A stretch of DNA of 64,000 nt from Komagataeibacter xylinus (GCF_009834365.1 NZ_CP041348.1:1550501-1614500), one strand, 5' to 3'. Shown: positions 16,337 to 24,257, counted from the first letter of the stretch. The notes: a model not told the origin generated them from the letters alone. Translations and numbers: made by a program.

Positions 16337-17644
16337 TCAGGTCTGGGCAGCGGGATCCGGTGCGGTGATGCGGGCCGGATCATCGACTGCGGGCGCGGTG
16401 GAGGCCGCGCCGGTATTGAGGGGCACGCGGTATTCATCCCCACGCGGATAGGGGTTCATGCCTTCACGGGCACGCCATTCGTTGGCGCTGATCAGCCCCG
16501 AATTGACGGCGGCCACACCGGCCGTGACACGGGACTGCATGTCGCCACGCAGCAGCTCGTCGAAGTTGAAGCGTACCCGTAGCCGCGCCTTTTCTTCCGA
16601 GAACACCAGCCGGCTGTGGATCTGCTCCTCGGCCTGCCGCGCTTTGGGGATCAGGGCATTGTCGATGTATTCCTGACTGGCGTTCTCGAAATTCGCTATC
16701 GTGACCTTGTCGCCACGACCGATCTTGTGGGGCGGGACGCTGAACATGCCGCAGATGTCGACATCTTCCTTTTCCCGCACCTCAAGAAACTGGGCTTCAT
16801 CGGCTGTCATGCCGATGCGCTCGTATTCCAGCCCTTCCTCGAGCACGGCCGTCTTGCCGGTGTTGTCGACGCCGCCATAGGCATCGCGCCAACTGCTGGC
16901 CATGCGGGCGGCGGCCTCTTTCGAGAGGGACTTGGCCGTTTTCAGCACGCCCTGGATCTGCGCCCCGTTGCGGAACAGGGTGGCGCCGTGCCGCTGGGCG
17001 GCAATGGCCAGGCCGATCGCCTCGGGGCAGGCCATGATGGGCGAGATGCCCATGTAGCCATCAAGCGTGAAGCCGCGCAGGTGGATCATGTCATCCTGAT
17101 GGAGGCGGATGCCTTCGCCCACCAGCGGATGACTGATGTTGTAGAACAGCCAGCCCCGGGGCGACATCAGCACCGACACGCGGTCGGGCATGATCGGGAT
17201 GAGCGAGCGCGGCTGTCCGTTCTGCCCGCGCACGATGGCCACGTAGGAATTGCCTCGCATGCACAGGCACAGCGTGACGTAGAACCAGAACTGGTAGGGC
17301 GTCTGCCAGCGGTTGGGATATGCCAGCAGCACGGCAAGGGGGTGCGTGGTGGTGACGGTGGCGCCACGCCCGTTGGGCAGGATCTCCTGAACCTCCAGCG
17401 GGATCTTGGCCAGATCCTCGGAGATGCGGTTCACGCACGAAAACACGGCCGAGGCCTGCATGGCCGTGAACGGGGTGACAGGCAGCCCCGTGGCGGATGG
17501 GAGCGCGCCCAGGCCAGCAGAGAGCCAGGACGGGTAGGAGCCGGATGCAAAGCTGTCCGCCTTAGTGCGGACGGGCATGCTGACGCGCGGCTCCTTGCGC
17601 TCGATTTCCCGGTGAGGGGAAAAGAGGGTTGGCAGTAGGGCCAT
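16337..17644 (-). CDS. Portal protein, HK97 family
   Basis: The 435-residue product shows the HK97 portal pattern: AVFSCVNRISEDLAKIPLEV, then FWFYVTLCLCMRGNSYV, RGFTLDGYMGISPI, FENASQEYIDNALIPKA and LRVRFNFDELLRGD. It forms the twelve-subunit ring for DNA entry and docks the terminase. Its ATG overlaps the TAA of the large terminase gene. After residue 400 the tail is Ala/Pro-rich. All neighbours agree with the call. Confidence 0.92.
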   Translation of the reverse strand: MALLPTLFSPHREIERKEPRVSMPVRTKADSFASGSYPSWLSAGLGALPSATGLPVTPFTAMQASAVFSCVNRISEDLAKIPLEVQEILPNGRGATVTTTHPLAVLLAYPNRWQTPYQFWFYVTLCLCMRGNSYVAIVRGQNGQPRSLIPIMPDRVSVLMSPRGWLFYNISHPLVGEGIRLHQDDMIHLRGFTLDGYMGISPIMACPEAIGLAIAAQRHGATLFRNGAQIQGVLKTAKSLSKEAAARMASSWRDAYGGVDNTGKTAVLEEGLEYERIGMTADEAQFLEVREKEDVDICGMFSVPPHKIGRGDKVTIANFENASQEYIDNALIPKARQAEEQIHSRLVFSEEKARLRVRFNFDELLRGDMQSRVTAGVAAVNSGLISANEWRAREGMNPYPRGDEYRVPLNTGAASTAPAVDDPARITAPDPAAQT

Positions 17645-19458
17645 TACAGGACCATGATTCCCCGTTCTTCGTAGATCGAGCCACCCTCATCCACCAGCAG
17701 GCGGGAGCGCCCCATGATCAGGGCAACCGGGCCGTCGATCTTGTTCTTGCCTTCGGCCTTGCGCGGATAGACCTGGTCCTTGGCATCCACGCGGGCCTCG
17801 ACGTTGGACATCATCCACGTCATGGGATGGGTGGGTGCGCAGCCATGGACAATCAGGCCGGCATCGATTTCGGCATCCACCTGCTTCATGGGCTCGGAAT
17901 AGTTCCGGGCGTTCTGGTCGAACTGGATGACGTTGGCTCCCTTTTTCATGAGCCGCGTGACCAGATAGGTGGCCTGCGAAGGATCGAAGACGATCTCATC
18001 GATGACGAACTGCTGGCGGAGCAGATCGATGTCCGCCTCGATGCGCTCGTAGTCGATGATCTCCCCATCGGTCACGATCAGGGAAGGGGGGCTGCCCTCG
18101 GTGCCGTAGGCCCATCCCTGATAGTATTCTGCGCCGTCTGCATTCTCGACTGCCGCTTCCGGCAGGTAGTAGCGGCCGAAGGTGGCGATGCGCCCGTCAG
18201 GCAGCCGGATGAGCATCTGCAGGGCGGCGATGTCTTTCTTGGATGCGAGGTCCAGGGCAAGGACTGCGCGGCGGCCATGCAGCGCTTCTTCGCTGAATGC
18301 TGGGTCGTAGCAGTTGCCCCAGGACTGCATGTTGAAAAAGGCGTTGCGGGCATTGACCCACAGGTTCAGGTGCTTGGTCTTGAACGTCGCCTGCAAGCGG
18401 GGATTGCGGATGGCAGCGGTCTGCCGGGCAATCAGGAACTCCTCTTGCACCGAGACCCCGATATTCGGGTTGGCCTTGCGTAGCGCCTCGATCGTGGTCC
18501 AGTCGTCTTCCGGGTCGATGGTCCATTCGACGAAAAACCGTTCCTCGTCCACGAAGATGCCCTGCAGCATTTTGCGGCTGGTCTGAATCTCGTCGTAGCA
18601 GGGGCTGGCGATGTTTGAGCCAGCGGTGGTGATCCCCCACAGGATGGACTGGTCACGGGCACCCATGCCGGTCAGCATGGTGTCCCACAGGTCCGAGGTG
18701 TCGTGCTCGTGGTATTCATCCACGATGGCACATGACGGGGATGCGCCGTCCCCCGGCTTGCCGATGACAGGCTCGAAGCGGCTGCCCGTGCTGATGACAT
18801 GCAGGTTCGAGGCGTTGACGCCCACACCATAGAACGACCGGAAATCCGGTGTCTTGAGCGCCATTTCGCGCGCCGGGCGGAACACCTCCCATGCCTGTTT
18901 TTTCGATGTGGCGCCGCAGTAGACTTCGGCACCCGCCTCATGGTCGGCCGACAGCATGAACAGGCCGACGGGAGCAGACAGGGCCGACTTGCCGTTCTTG
19001 CGTGGCACGACGATCAGGACGATCCTGAACCGCCGCAGCCGACTGGTCCGGTGGACCCAGCCAAAGACGTTCACCAGAATGAACGACTGCCACGGCTCGA
19101 GCCGGATCAGTTCTTTCTTCTGCGCCCATTTGCCCTTGGTGTGGGGCATGAGCTCGGTGAATTCGCAGGCGCGTTCGGCCTTGCCGACGTCCAGTTCGTA
19201 TGGCCATTCCGGGTCATCGGCTTTGGCGAGATCCGACAGGAAACGGGCGCATGCCAGGCGCACCCACTGGCAGGCATCGATCGTGCCGGATATGACGTCA
19301 GATGCATACTGGATGGCCGCATCGACATGAGGCTGCGGCACCGCTTTCGGCTTGCGGGGTTTCTTTACCCGATCTGCTGGAATGCGTTCTCGTTTTGCTG
19401 CCCTTCCGCTCCGACCTTTGATCGGTCGGCCGGTGTCAGGCCGAATTTCGCCAGCCAC
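17644..19458 (-). CDS. Terminase large subunit
   Basis: This 604-residue packaging motor has the ATPase Walker A variant VVPRKNGKSALSA near residue 155 and Walker B CAIVDEYHEHD near residue 240. AVLALDLASKKD near residue 390 marks the RNase-H-like nuclease, and VEARVDAKDQVYPRKAE lies near the end. It belongs to the HK97/phi-type terminase_1 group. The start shown is a GTG inside the small-subunit gene (94-base overlap). A later start is possible, since the first 40 residues are only a basic leader. Confidence 0.92.
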   Translation of the reverse strand: MAGEIRPDTGRPIKGRSGRAAKRERIPADRVKKPRKPKAVPQPHVDAAIQYASDVISGTIDACQWVRLACARFLSDLAKADDPEWPYELDVGKAERACEFTELMPHTKGKWAQKKELIRLEPWQSFILVNVFGWVHRTSRLRRFRIVLIVVPRKNGKSALSAPVGLFMLSADHEAGAEVYCGATSKKQAWEVFRPAREMALKTPDFRSFYGVGVNASNLHVISTGSRFEPVIGKPGDGASPSCAIVDEYHEHDTSDLWDTMLTGMGARDQSILWGITTAGSNIASPCYDEIQTSRKMLQGIFVDEERFFVEWTIDPEDDWTTIEALRKANPNIGVSVQEEFLIARQTAAIRNPRLQATFKTKHLNLWVNARNAFFNMQSWGNCYDPAFSEEALHGRRAVLALDLASKKDIAALQMLIRLPDGRIATFGRYYLPEAAVENADGAEYYQGWAYGTEGSPPSLIVTDGEIIDYERIEADIDLLRQQFVIDEIVFDPSQATYLVTRLMKKGANVIQFDQNARNYSEPMKQVDAEIDAGLIVHGCAPTHPMTWMMSNVEARVDAKDQVYPRKAEGKNKIDGPVALIMGRSRLLVDEGGSIYEERGIMVL

Positions 19459-19898
19459 ATTGCTACCCTGCGGTTTGCATCAGCGATGGCGCCAACCTCG
19501 GGGCGCATGCGCACCATGGGACCACTCTTGCCGATTGTCACGTAAGTCTGCGCACCGGCCGCAGCGACCTCGATCTCGCGCATGATGGGCGTCTCATCAT
19601 CGGCGACGCCATCCTGCACCTGTGCCACGATGGGCCGCGCGAGGGAGGCGCGTGCCTCCAGTTCATCGGCAACGGCTTCGCATAATCCCTCGAGCGCCAG
19701 GCTGTCTGCCGTGGTGAGAACACCCATTCCGTCGAGCAATCTAGCAGCCTTTGTCCAGACCGCCTTTGCCCGTTTTGACAGGCCAGTGGGCGCCGTTGGG
19801 CGGGCGCGCTTCGGCTTCGGTTCCTTGGGGTTGGCGCGGCATGCCTGGGCGGTGCCCGTCACAACTTTGAGGTGCGTGGGCTTGCGTGGACGGGCCAT
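19365..19898 (-). CDS. Terminase small subunit, P27 family
   Basis: The 177-residue protein fits the P27 group: RPRKPTHLKVVTGTAQACRA at the start, a basic linker, then a helical core with LSKRAKAVWTKAARLLDGMG, VLTTADSLALEGLCEA and a C-terminal MWLAKFGLTPADRSKV. The last pattern is a hallmark of P27 proteins. It recognises the packaging site and loads the large subunit, encoded immediately downstream. Confidence 0.88.
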   Translation of the reverse strand: MARPRKPTHLKVVTGTAQACRANPKEPKPKRARPTAPTGLSKRAKAVWTKAARLLDGMGVLTTADSLALEGLCEAVADELEARASLARPIVAQVQDGVADDETPIMREIEVAAAGAQTYVTIGKSGPMVRMRPEVGAIADANRRVAMWLAKFGLTPADRSKVGAEGQQNENAFQQIG

Positions 19899-19974
19899 CC
19901 CTTTTTTCCTCCATTATGCACGCGCGTAAAAATGACTAGGTAGCGGTCCACATCAAAAGGAGGGTCGTTTTAGA

Positions 19975-19989
19975 CCCCCCTATGGGGGG
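19975..19989. repeat. C6-TAT-G6 palindrome
   Basis: Six C and six G residues separated by TAT form a perfect short hairpin in the 119-base gap between the HNH and small-terminase genes. No T-run follows on either strand, so it is not a typical terminator. It lies next to the expected cos/pac area. Nothing else is visible in that gap. Confidence 0.5.
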
Positions 19990-20017
19990 ATCGTGGTGCA
20001 TGCGGCATTTGCCGCCA

Positions 20018-20341
20018 TCATCCGGCGGGAGATCCACGCTGATCCCGCGCCGTGCGCGCACTGTGGCATGGCTTGCACAGCGGCCGCAGGTTCGACCAGT
20101 CTAGGCGCAGGTCGGGGCGCTCCTTGATGGTGAGGATATGGTCGACCTCGTTCGCCGGTGTCAGCCGTCCCTGCTCGTAACAGAACAGACACAGCGGATG
20201 CGCCGCGAGGAAGGCCCGGCGGCATTTCTGCCACCGGCGATCATAGCCCCTCGATGCAGCGGATCCCCGCCACCGGTCATACTGTTGCCGGGGCTGGGCA
20301 ACCGGCCCGGCAACCCTGTGGCGCGGTGGTGCTGCGGGCAT
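20018..20341 (-). CDS. HNH endonuclease next to the terminase
   Basis: The 107-residue protein has the HNH pattern with zinc-binding cysteines: LCLFCYEQG, then EVDHILTIKERPD, WSNLRPLCKPCHSART. An HNH protein just upstream of the small terminase is normal in HK97-type packaging modules, where it works with the terminase in genome cutting. The start overlaps the stop of the membrane-protein gene (ATGA). Confidence 0.88.
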   Translation of the reverse strand: MPAAPPRHRVAGPVAQPRQQYDRWRGSAASRGYDRRWQKCRRAFLAAHPLCLFCYEQGRLTPANEVDHILTIKERPDLRLDWSNLRPLCKPCHSARTARDQRGSPAG

Positions 20342-20958
20342 CAGAAATCGCAGCCACCGCCATCGGACCCGCCACCACAGTCGAAGCCGCCGCTATCGCC
20401 GCCACTGCCGCCAGCGCCGCTGCTGTAGTCGAACCCGCCACCGCTGGAACCGGCATCGCTACCACTTCCTGCAAAAGGATCAGGCGCCGGGGCAGGCGTG
20501 TTGACCTCGCGCTCGATGACCGTGTCATGGTCACGGCCGCCGATCATCGACCCGGCAATGCCGCCCAGCAGAGCGCCTTCCATGAAGCCGTTGTCAGATC
20601 CGCGCGATGCTCCTGTGTTTACGATGATCGGTGCGCTGGGGCTGGGGCCTGCATTTACAGACCCGTATCCGCCGGGCGCCATCGGGCGTGCAGTCGGGAC
20701 AGATGCTCGTTCAGGAACACGATCCGCCGGTGGTGTGCGAGGTGCATTGACCGTAACGGCCCGAACGATCTCGTCATCACGATTACGCCGCATCCATTCC
20801 ATCCGCTCTTCATGTTCCTGCTGGATCTGAAGGTTACGGAGCAGGGCCTGCCGCTTCGACCAGGACAGCCAAGCGAAGATGGCAATGACAGCGACAACGA
20901 ACAGCAGGCACACAAACATGAATCCCGTGCTGATGTGCACATGGTGAGTGGGGTGCAT
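20341..20958 (-). CDS. Membrane-anchored protein with Gly/Ser/Asp-rich tail, unknown function
   Basis: The 205-residue protein has one N-terminal membrane segment (about 11 to 33, FMFVCLLFVVAVIAIFAWLS), then a charged helical part (KRQALLRNLQIQQEHEERME) and a proline-rich linker. A short glycine-rich motif EGALLGGIAGSMIGG follows, and a low-complexity end contains repeats of GGGFDY, GGFDCGGG and GGGCDF. The family is not recognised. It lies between the methylase and HNH genes and is coupled to the latter. A role at the inner membrane of the lysogen or late cell is inferred. Confidence 0.65.
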   Translation of the reverse strand: MHPTHHVHISTGFMFVCLLFVVAVIAIFAWLSWSKRQALLRNLQIQQEHEERMEWMRRNRDDEIVRAVTVNAPRTPPADRVPERASVPTARPMAPGGYGSVNAGPSPSAPIIVNTGASRGSDNGFMEGALLGGIAGSMIGGRDHDTVIEREVNTPAPAPDPFAGSGSDAGSSGGGFDYSSGAGGSGGDSGGFDCGGGSDGGGCDF

Positions 20959-20983
20959 TAAGGATTTCCCGAAATGGATAGGG

Positions 20984-21781
20984 TCAGACCGACGAGATCA
21001 GCAGCTCGGCTGCCGGTTTCTTTTTCAGCCCGACCGAATAGGTGGTCATGACTTCCTCGATCTGGAAACGACCGAAAATCTCCCGGATTTCCGGCACGTC
21101 ATTGATTGACATGATGAAGCGGCCTTTCAGGCTGCCCAGCAGGTCAGCGATCCGGCCAAAGTCCTCGGGCGAGAAAATGCTCTTCCCGTAATCGTCCTCA
21201 CATCCCCAGTAAGGGGGATCGAGGTAGAAAAGTGTGCGTGGCCGGTCATACCTGGTGATCAACTGCTCGTAGGGCAGACATTCGATGACCACGCCGGACA
21301 GGCGCTGGTGCACCTCGTCAAGCAGCGGCCCCAGCCTGCCCACATCGAAACGGGCCGATGTGGCAACGGCCACGCCAAACGTCCGCGACCGGGGCTGACC
21401 ACCAAACCGCACGCGCTGCAGGTAGAGGAACCGTGCCGCCCGCTCCAGATCAGTCAGGCTGTCTGCGTTCATGTCCAGCAGGCGCTGGAACTCATCCCGG
21501 CTGGTCAACTGGTATTTGAGCATGTCCATCAGCGCTTCGTAGTGCCGCTGGAGGATGCGAAACAGGTTCGAGACGTCACGGGAAACATCGTTGATCACCT
21601 CGCCCTTTGCGCGGAATGGCCTGCGCAGGAAGATGCCGCCCATGCCAATGAAGGGCTCGACATAGGTGTCATGGGGCACCTTGGCGATGCGCTCGATGAC
21701 ACGGGACGCGAGGTTGCGTTTGCCGCCCAGATAGGGGGCAACAGGCGACACGGGAGTCGCCGGAATTTGTCTCTCAGACAT
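20984..21781 (-). CDS. DNA adenine methyltransferase, Dam/D12 class
   Basis: The 265-residue protein has the class D12 layout: the AdoMet motif VAPYLGGKRNLA near the start, then YVEPFIGMGGIFLRRP, VINDVSRDVSNLF, FLYLQRVRFGG and the catalytic LFYLDPPYWGCEDDYG. The target is not visible but GATC-type or related N6-adenine sites are usual for this class. No restriction gene is nearby, so it is an orphan phage methylase, which may shield phage DNA or tune phage promoters. Confidence 0.9.
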   Translation of the reverse strand: MSERQIPATPVSPVAPYLGGKRNLASRVIERIAKVPHDTYVEPFIGMGGIFLRRPFRAKGEVINDVSRDVSNLFRILQRHYEALMDMLKYQLTSRDEFQRLLDMNADSLTDLERAARFLYLQRVRFGGQPRSRTFGVAVATSARFDVGRLGPLLDEVHQRLSGVVIECLPYEQLITRYDRPRTLFYLDPPYWGCEDDYGKSIFSPEDFGRIADLLGSLKGRFIMSINDVPEIREIFGRFQIEEVMTTYSVGLKKKPAAELLISSV

Positions 21782-22022
21782 ATGAATGATACTCGAACGC
21801 CCGTTCCTTCACAGGAACCGGGGCGGGGGTTTCCCGTGCGCAGTGCCAGCTGCGCGGTTTGGTTTGTGTCTAGCAAACCAGCCCTCGCCCCCAAATCTGT
21901 GAAGCGAAGGAAACCGTCCGACCGGACTAAGTCCGGGCGTGATCGAGCAGAGCGCGCCCTATGCCGTAGCGCGCCTGCCTACCGAATCCATCATTTGCGT
22001 GAACCCGTCAAGAACGGGTTGA
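21782..22022. other. Non-coding gap rich in hairpins
   Basis: No credible gene fits this 241-base gap. Read leftward, it holds several perfect stems. AACCCGT/ACGGGTT directly follows the DUF3164 stop. CCGGAC-TTA-GTCCGG, GGTTTG/CAAACC, CGCAG/CTGCG and CGTTCCT/AGGAACG come next, the last just before the methylase. G-rich and C-rich segments (GGGGGCGAGGG and CCCCCGCCCC) could close an outer stem. The arrangement suggests a structured leader RNA for the methylase or a processed transcript. No known riboswitch class was recognised. Confidence 0.5.
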
Positions 22023-22628
22023 TCAGGCCCGCGCGATATCGAGCGGCACCTGGCGGAAATCATCTTCCGGCCGTTCGCGCTCATGAAAGCGGATGTAAGC
22101 CTTGGTCGCGTCAATGCGGATGCTGTCGGAAATGGCGCCCATGGCACGGAGCCATTCCTCATCATCGATATTGAGCCGCCGCAGGCTGAGGATCTTGTCC
22201 GTGCGGATCTTGCCCTCTTTGCCGACCTCGAAGGCGTCCGTCACAATGACGCGCAGGTTCTCATCCGCGCCCTTGGACCAGCGCCCCAAGCAGCTGTCGA
22301 TCAGCGACTTGGCGGCCTGCAGTTCCGGGCCAAACGAAATGGAATCACCCATCGCGATGGTGATCTTCTTCAGCCCGTCGTAACTGGTCAGCGTGATGTT
22401 GCCCTTCTGGCCGCCATAGGTGGTGCCATACTTCTCGGCAATGAGCGCCAGGACGGTGCGGATGTCCTCGAAGGCTTTTATGCGAAACCCACTGAGCGCC
22501 TTTCGCAATTCAGCCGCGCCGGTGAACGTCTCGCGCACCAGCTCATCCACCATAATGTGCTCAGGCTTGACCTTGTCACGGGGCACAAGGCGACCGCCCG
22601 AATCCTGCATGTAGCCTTCGGGCACCAT
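22023..22628 (-). CDS. DUF3164 family phage protein
   Basis: The 201-residue protein matches DUF3164, known mainly from Mu-like phages: EGYMQDSGGRLVPRDKVKPE at the start, then MVDELVRETF, AEKYGTTYGGQKGNITLTSY, AKSLIDSCLGRWSKGADENL, and a C-terminal RFHERERPEDDFRQVPLDI. Its role is unknown. It is usually in the early or DNA-processing region. The start overlaps the preceding TGA. An upstream in-frame start would run into that gene. Confidence 0.85.
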   Translation of the reverse strand: MVPEGYMQDSGGRLVPRDKVKPEHIMVDELVRETFTGAAELRKALSGFRIKAFEDIRTVLALIAEKYGTTYGGQKGNITLTSYDGLKKITIAMGDSISFGPELQAAKSLIDSCLGRWSKGADENLRVIVTDAFEVGKEGKIRTDKILSLRRLNIDDEEWLRAMGAISDSIRIDATKAYIRFHERERPEDDFRQVPLDIARA

Positions 22629-22807
22629 CACGCGGCCTCCCGCTGTGCATGGCGCATGTTGGCCGCGCATTCTGCCGCGCGGTCGCTGGCCCAGATGCGG
22701 ACGCCAGGCCGACGGTCACGGCCCGCGATACGACGATAATGCGCGGCGGCGCGTTCCCAGACAGTAACGTCCGTTGCAGGCTGGCGCGGCTTGCGGCTCG
22801 GCTTCAT
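22628..22807 (-). CDS. Small basic hypothetical protein
   Basis: The 59-residue product is rich in Arg and Ala (VWERAAAHYRRIAGRDRRPG, WASDRAAECAANMRHAQREA). It is not recognised. The ATG has GGAAG seven bases upstream, and its TGA overlaps the DUF3164 start. A GTG six codons earlier is also in frame. Coupling on the downstream side makes it likely to be translated. Confidence 0.6.
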   Translation of the reverse strand: MKPSRKPRQPATDVTVWERAAAHYRRIAGRDRRPGVRIWASDRAAECAANMRHAQREAA

Positions 22808-22851
22808 GAGGCTTCCTTGATGCACAGGTGAGGGGACCGGCGCGCGTGGCG

Positions 22852-23706
22852 CTACAGGTCCAGAAACTTCCCAGCGCCCGCGCCTTCGCGTGCGTGGCTG
22901 TATCGTGTTGTGGTGGCCAGCGATGTGTGGCCCAGCTGCTGCTGCACCACATGCGCCGGCGCGCCGTTGTCCTGCATGTGGCTGGCGTACGCGTGGCGTA
23001 GCCAGTGGGCGGAAACCTGTCCGGGCAGGCCCGCACGCTTCGCGGCCCGCTTAACGGAGCGGTGGACCGCATCAACGCTAAGCGGACCGCCATCGTGGCC
23101 GGGGACCATCGGCGCTTCTGGCCGACTATCAACACGCAGCGCCACGATCTCCTTCCACACCTTGGCGGGGATCTCGACGGTTCTGTTCTTGCCGCCCTTG
23201 CCAAACACATGGGCAACGCCGCCCTGCTGGCGGCGCTTGAGGTCTTTCCACCGCACGGCGCAAAGCTCGGATATGCGCAGGCCGGTGGCATACAGCACGC
23301 GCAGCATGGTGCGCCTGCGCGGGTCCGTTTCCCCATCAATGAGGTTTCGCACCTGTTCCTGCGTGAGGATCCGCTCATGCAGGCTGTCGCGCATCTTCGG
23401 CACGCGGACGGCAGGCCCCACATCGCGGGGCAGCATCTCCATGGCAGCGCCGTAGGACAGCAGCGACTTGACGGCCATCAGCTTGCGCCGTCGTGTCGCA
23501 TCGGCTCCCGTCAGGCTGTCGAACCAGTTCTGCAGGTCGGGCGCAGTCACTTCCGGCAGGGTCTTGCCCACATGCGCAAGGAAGGCGCGGACATCGCTCT
23601 CATAGGCCCGGCGGGTGTTCTCGCCACGGTTATGGAGCCATGTCTTGATCAGCAGATTGTCGGCCGAGTTCTGAGGGGCTTTTGGGGCCTCATCAGTGGA
23701 CGGCAT
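22852..23706 (-). CDS. Phage tyrosine recombinase (XerC/D-like)
   Basis: The 284-residue protein has a SAM-like N-terminal core-binding part (NTRRAYESDVRAFLAHVGK) and a complete catalytic domain. The Arg is in LYATGLRISELCAVRW, His-x-x-Arg in SAHWLRHAYASHM, His in QQLGHTSLATTTRYSHAREG and the tyrosine in the same motif. The ATG chosen has GGAG eight bases upstream. It sits in the leftward operon, away from the att-proximal integrase, with a group of dif-like repeats and an operator-like palindrome just upstream. It may resolve genome multimers or recombine at those repeats. Confidence 0.9.
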   Translation of the reverse strand: MPSTDEAPKAPQNSADNLLIKTWLHNRGENTRRAYESDVRAFLAHVGKTLPEVTAPDLQNWFDSLTGADATRRRKLMAVKSLLSYGAAMEMLPRDVGPAVRVPKMRDSLHERILTQEQVRNLIDGETDPRRRTMLRVLYATGLRISELCAVRWKDLKRRQQGGVAHVFGKGGKNRTVEIPAKVWKEIVALRVDSRPEAPMVPGHDGGPLSVDAVHRSVKRAAKRAGLPGQVSAHWLRHAYASHMQDNGAPAHVVQQQLGHTSLATTTRYSHAREGAGAGKFLDL

Positions 23707-23731
23707 GGCGCGGTCTCCGCTAACCATATGA

Positions 23732-23744
23732 TTTCATTATGAAA
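23732..23744. promoter_or_regulatory. Operator-like palindrome upstream of the recombinase
   Basis: TTTCAT-T-ATGAAA is a perfect palindrome 26 bases upstream of the recombinase start. The same half-sites, with a three-base centre, occur twice downstream of the CI-like gene and, in divergent form, in the Cro/CI intergenic region. This suggests repression by a phage regulator. Confidence 0.5.
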
Positions 23745-23769
23745 CGGGGTGGTTAAGCCCCCCTGAAAT

Positions 23770-23874
23770 CCGCTTGATAACTGGTGTTATCTTGCGGCGA
23801 TCAGGCCCCTGTCAGGGGTTATCTTGCGGATGCCCGATCCGGCCATGCCAGATAACTTTGAGTTATCCTTGCGG
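23770..23874. repeat. dif-like palindrome and related repeats
   Basis: The first element reads CCGCTTGATAA-CTGGTG-TTATCTTGCGG, two 11-base inverted arms around a 6-base centre, the 28-base geometry of dif sites. A half-copy with TTATCTTGCGG ends at position 23829. A third copy, GATAA-7-TTATCCTTGCGG, covers 23851 to 23874. They lie 60 to 170 bases upstream of a tyrosine recombinase gene. A recombination or accessory binding array is inferred. A set of operators is the alternative. Confidence 0.6.
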
Positions 23875-23997
23875 CTATCGGGCACGCCATGCTGCAACAC
23901 ACAGCATGGGTTGTGCCACGATCCATCCCGCGAGAATGAGCAGATCGAAGAACCGGGTGAGCGGCATTGCGTTCAGTTCATGGATCAGATCGGTCAT
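23875..23997 (-). CDS. Tiny membrane-type ORF
   Basis: The 40-residue product begins MTDLIHELNAMPLTRFFDLL and has a hydrophobic stretch of about 20 residues (LLILAGWIVAQPMLCVAAW) before a basic end. Its ATG overlaps the TGA of the next small membrane ORF upstream, a sign of coupled translation. The family is not recognised. It could be a holin-like or lysogenic membrane peptide. Confidence 0.45.
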   Translation of the reverse strand: MTDLIHELNAMPLTRFFDLLILAGWIVAQPMLCVAAWRAR

Positions 23998-24197
23998 TTC
24001 ACGGCCGCCTTGCGCTTCGCGGGAACTGCTTTTCGTCGATGGACCTGCCGCCGGTTAAGGGCCTGTAAATAGGCGACAGCAGGCTTGGAACAGATCCATG
24101 CAAACACGAGCATCGCAATCACTAGAAAGCGCCATGCGCTCAGATCATTCATCGCTTGTACCGATAGAAGCAGTGAGATAAAATGTGCCAGTTTCAT
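23994..24197 (-). CDS. Small membrane protein, unknown
   Basis: The 67-residue product has an N-terminal hydrophobic stretch (MKLAHFISLLLSVQA), a second membrane segment (AWRFLVIAMLVFAWICS) and a strongly basic C-terminus (RRQVHRRKAVPAKRKAAVK). The SD AGAGG is close to the ATG, closer than ideal. The pair with the next ORF resembles small phage membrane proteins, but no family is recognised. Confidence 0.45.
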   Translation of the reverse strand: MKLAHFISLLLSVQAMNDLSAWRFLVIAMLVFAWICSKPAVAYLQALNRRQVHRRKAVPAKRKAAVK

Positions 24198-24223
24198 CCT
24201 CTGGTCCGTGCAGGGGTGGAACA

Positions 24224-24257
24224 GAAGGCCGTCGGTGTGTCAGCACCGGCGGTCTTC
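24224..24257 (-). terminator. Possible terminator hairpin
   Basis: A 14-base stem with two mismatches (GAAGACCGCCGGTG against CACCGACGGCCTTC) and a six-base loop lies 26 bases upstream of the small membrane ORF. Read leftward it is followed by a weak T-rich stretch (TGTTCC). It may end the transcript of the upstream gene. Nothing else is visible in the gap of about 150 bases. Confidence 0.35.

Noticed and set aside
21900..22022. CRISPR-like repeats in the structured gap
   Set aside because: The stems differ from each other in sequence and there are no regular repeats or spacers.
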